NCBI GenBank assembly: GCA_025345505.1
Contig: JANVCC010000010.1
Span: 40,524,660-40,588,659, forward strand
Source of the DNA: Todiramphus chloris collaris
Taxonomy: Eukaryota; Chordata; Aves; Coraciiformes; Alcedinidae
Direction: 5' to 3'
Length of the DNA stretch: 64,000 nt
Under the pieces are notes generated by a model that saw nothing but the letters and a program-made list of their open reading frames with translations, was not told the origin of the DNA and made no database searches. Position numbers and translations under genes: made by a program. Positions 63,123-64,000 of this stretch are shown here, one piece after another (position 1 is the first letter of the stretch; each line of letters opens with the position of its first letter).

Positions 63123-64000
63123 GTGGTCCATCTCTGTTGTGCACTGAACTGTACGGTGTAGGAACATACAAGATCACAGGTACTTGTCTGTGCACTCCAT
63201 CAGCTGAGGCCTGTTAATTCCATCACATAGACCACTTCTGGTCCACTGTCCTTAGGATAATATTAAGCATACCATACTCTTCTTGGTTAGGTGAGAGCTA
63301 GCCACATGGCTATTTTTTGGGTATCTTGCAATACAGCTGGATATGGGAAAAGTTACGCTTTTTTAATATCCCTCTCTCCCAGACAGTCATCACAGCAGAG
63401 TAAAGATAAAGCCACCTAGTTTATATATAAACACTGGAGCCCAGATGTCCCACATGAGTCACAAAAAAATTTCTCTGAGCTGGTACACCTAAAATACTGG
63501 CTTTACTTTCTTGGGCTCCAGGAAATTTCAATCTGTGCAGAACTTATGAAACAGTATTAAAATTCATCATAGCACACGAGAATACATCATGTCACACATG
63601 CTCTCAAAATAGTATCTTGTTGATGATGTTCAAGAAATAGTATTAAATTGTGCTTTTTTTTTCTTTTTTGGATTTTCAAGGTGTTTAGTGGAATTTTCTA
63701 TATAATGAAAATGTTAAAGTCTTTCATACTCTGTGTACTGCAGGATGTAGACTGCAGCCCAAGGACTTGGGAGAGGACAAAGCATTTCATTTTGCCCTCT
63801 AAACTTTATCTGCTTTATTTTAATTGGCACAGCTGTGTCCAATCTCCATTTCCCTGTCTGTCTTCAAAACCTTCTGGATAGTAGAAAGTGGTTCAGACTG
63901 GAAGTGTTGCCCCTCAGAACCAGACAGCACATCAACCAGTATCTGCAATGGCTAAAATTCCCACTTTTGAACAAGGGCTACTGCTGCAAGTACAGATTTT
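63123..64000. other. Presumed intron, no gene recognised
   Basis: AT-rich unique-looking sequence to the window edge, with a short T-run near 63652. The 77-codon frame at 63648-63881 has no recognisable domain. Confidence 0.55.

Noticed and set aside
1-64000. CRISPR arrays, operons, tRNA or rRNA genes, mitochondrial inserts
   Set aside because: None seen. The short tandem duplications have only two units and no spacers, and the sequence is plainly vertebrate nuclear DNA.

Overview
The window looks like a piece of a bird nuclear genome, and it is mostly non-coding. The case for a bird rests on three things: CR1 LINE copies whose 3' ends have the avian form, LTRs of the avian ERVL-like type that begin TGTC and end GACA, and an AT-rich, CpG-poor background interrupted by one sharp CpG island. 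I see no operons, no bacterial genes, no CRISPR array, no rRNA or tRNA gene, and no convincing protein-coding exon apart from what may hide in the CpG-island exon.

Layout. Positions 1-1940 are upstream sequence with a 400-base assembly gap bordered by a CTCTT pentamer repeat. An ancient LINE/SINE-like repeat (about 1943-2065) runs into a CpG island at about 2035-3270. The island has a TTTAAA box, a (CGG)7 tract, a full match to the RFX X-box consensus and a strong CAG|GTAAGG splice donor after 2585. I read it as the promoter and first exon, probably mostly 5' UTR, of a plus-strand gene that I cannot name. Everything from 2586 to 64000 is then most simply a very long first intron, or intron plus intergenic DNA.

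The presumed intron holds a 1.3 kb plus-strand CR1 with a duplicated 3' tail (about 9417-10735), a short minus-strand CR1 tail (about 52487-52580) and a 0.95 kb minus-strand CR1 of another subfamily (about 61018-61963). It also holds a solo ERVL-like LTR with perfect 5-bp target duplications (34944-35651), a truncated antisense relative of that LTR (about 62770-63122) and an older ERV-derived fragment (about 31146-31515). Smaller items are many short tandem duplications, several homopolymer and pentamer tracts and two strong G-quadruplex candidates.

The least explained signal is at 29135-29206: two adjacent hairpins built from CpG-containing sequence in an otherwise CpG-poor intron, with a third segment able to compete for one arm, about 80 bp from an RFX X-box match and beside an AT-rich, TAAT-rich block (about 27750-28900). 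This could be a conserved enhancer or an exapted palindromic element. The only regulatory theme I can suggest is RFX: X-box matches occur in the first exon (2448), at 21743 and at 29040. About two such matches are expected by chance in a window this size, so the link is only a suggestion.
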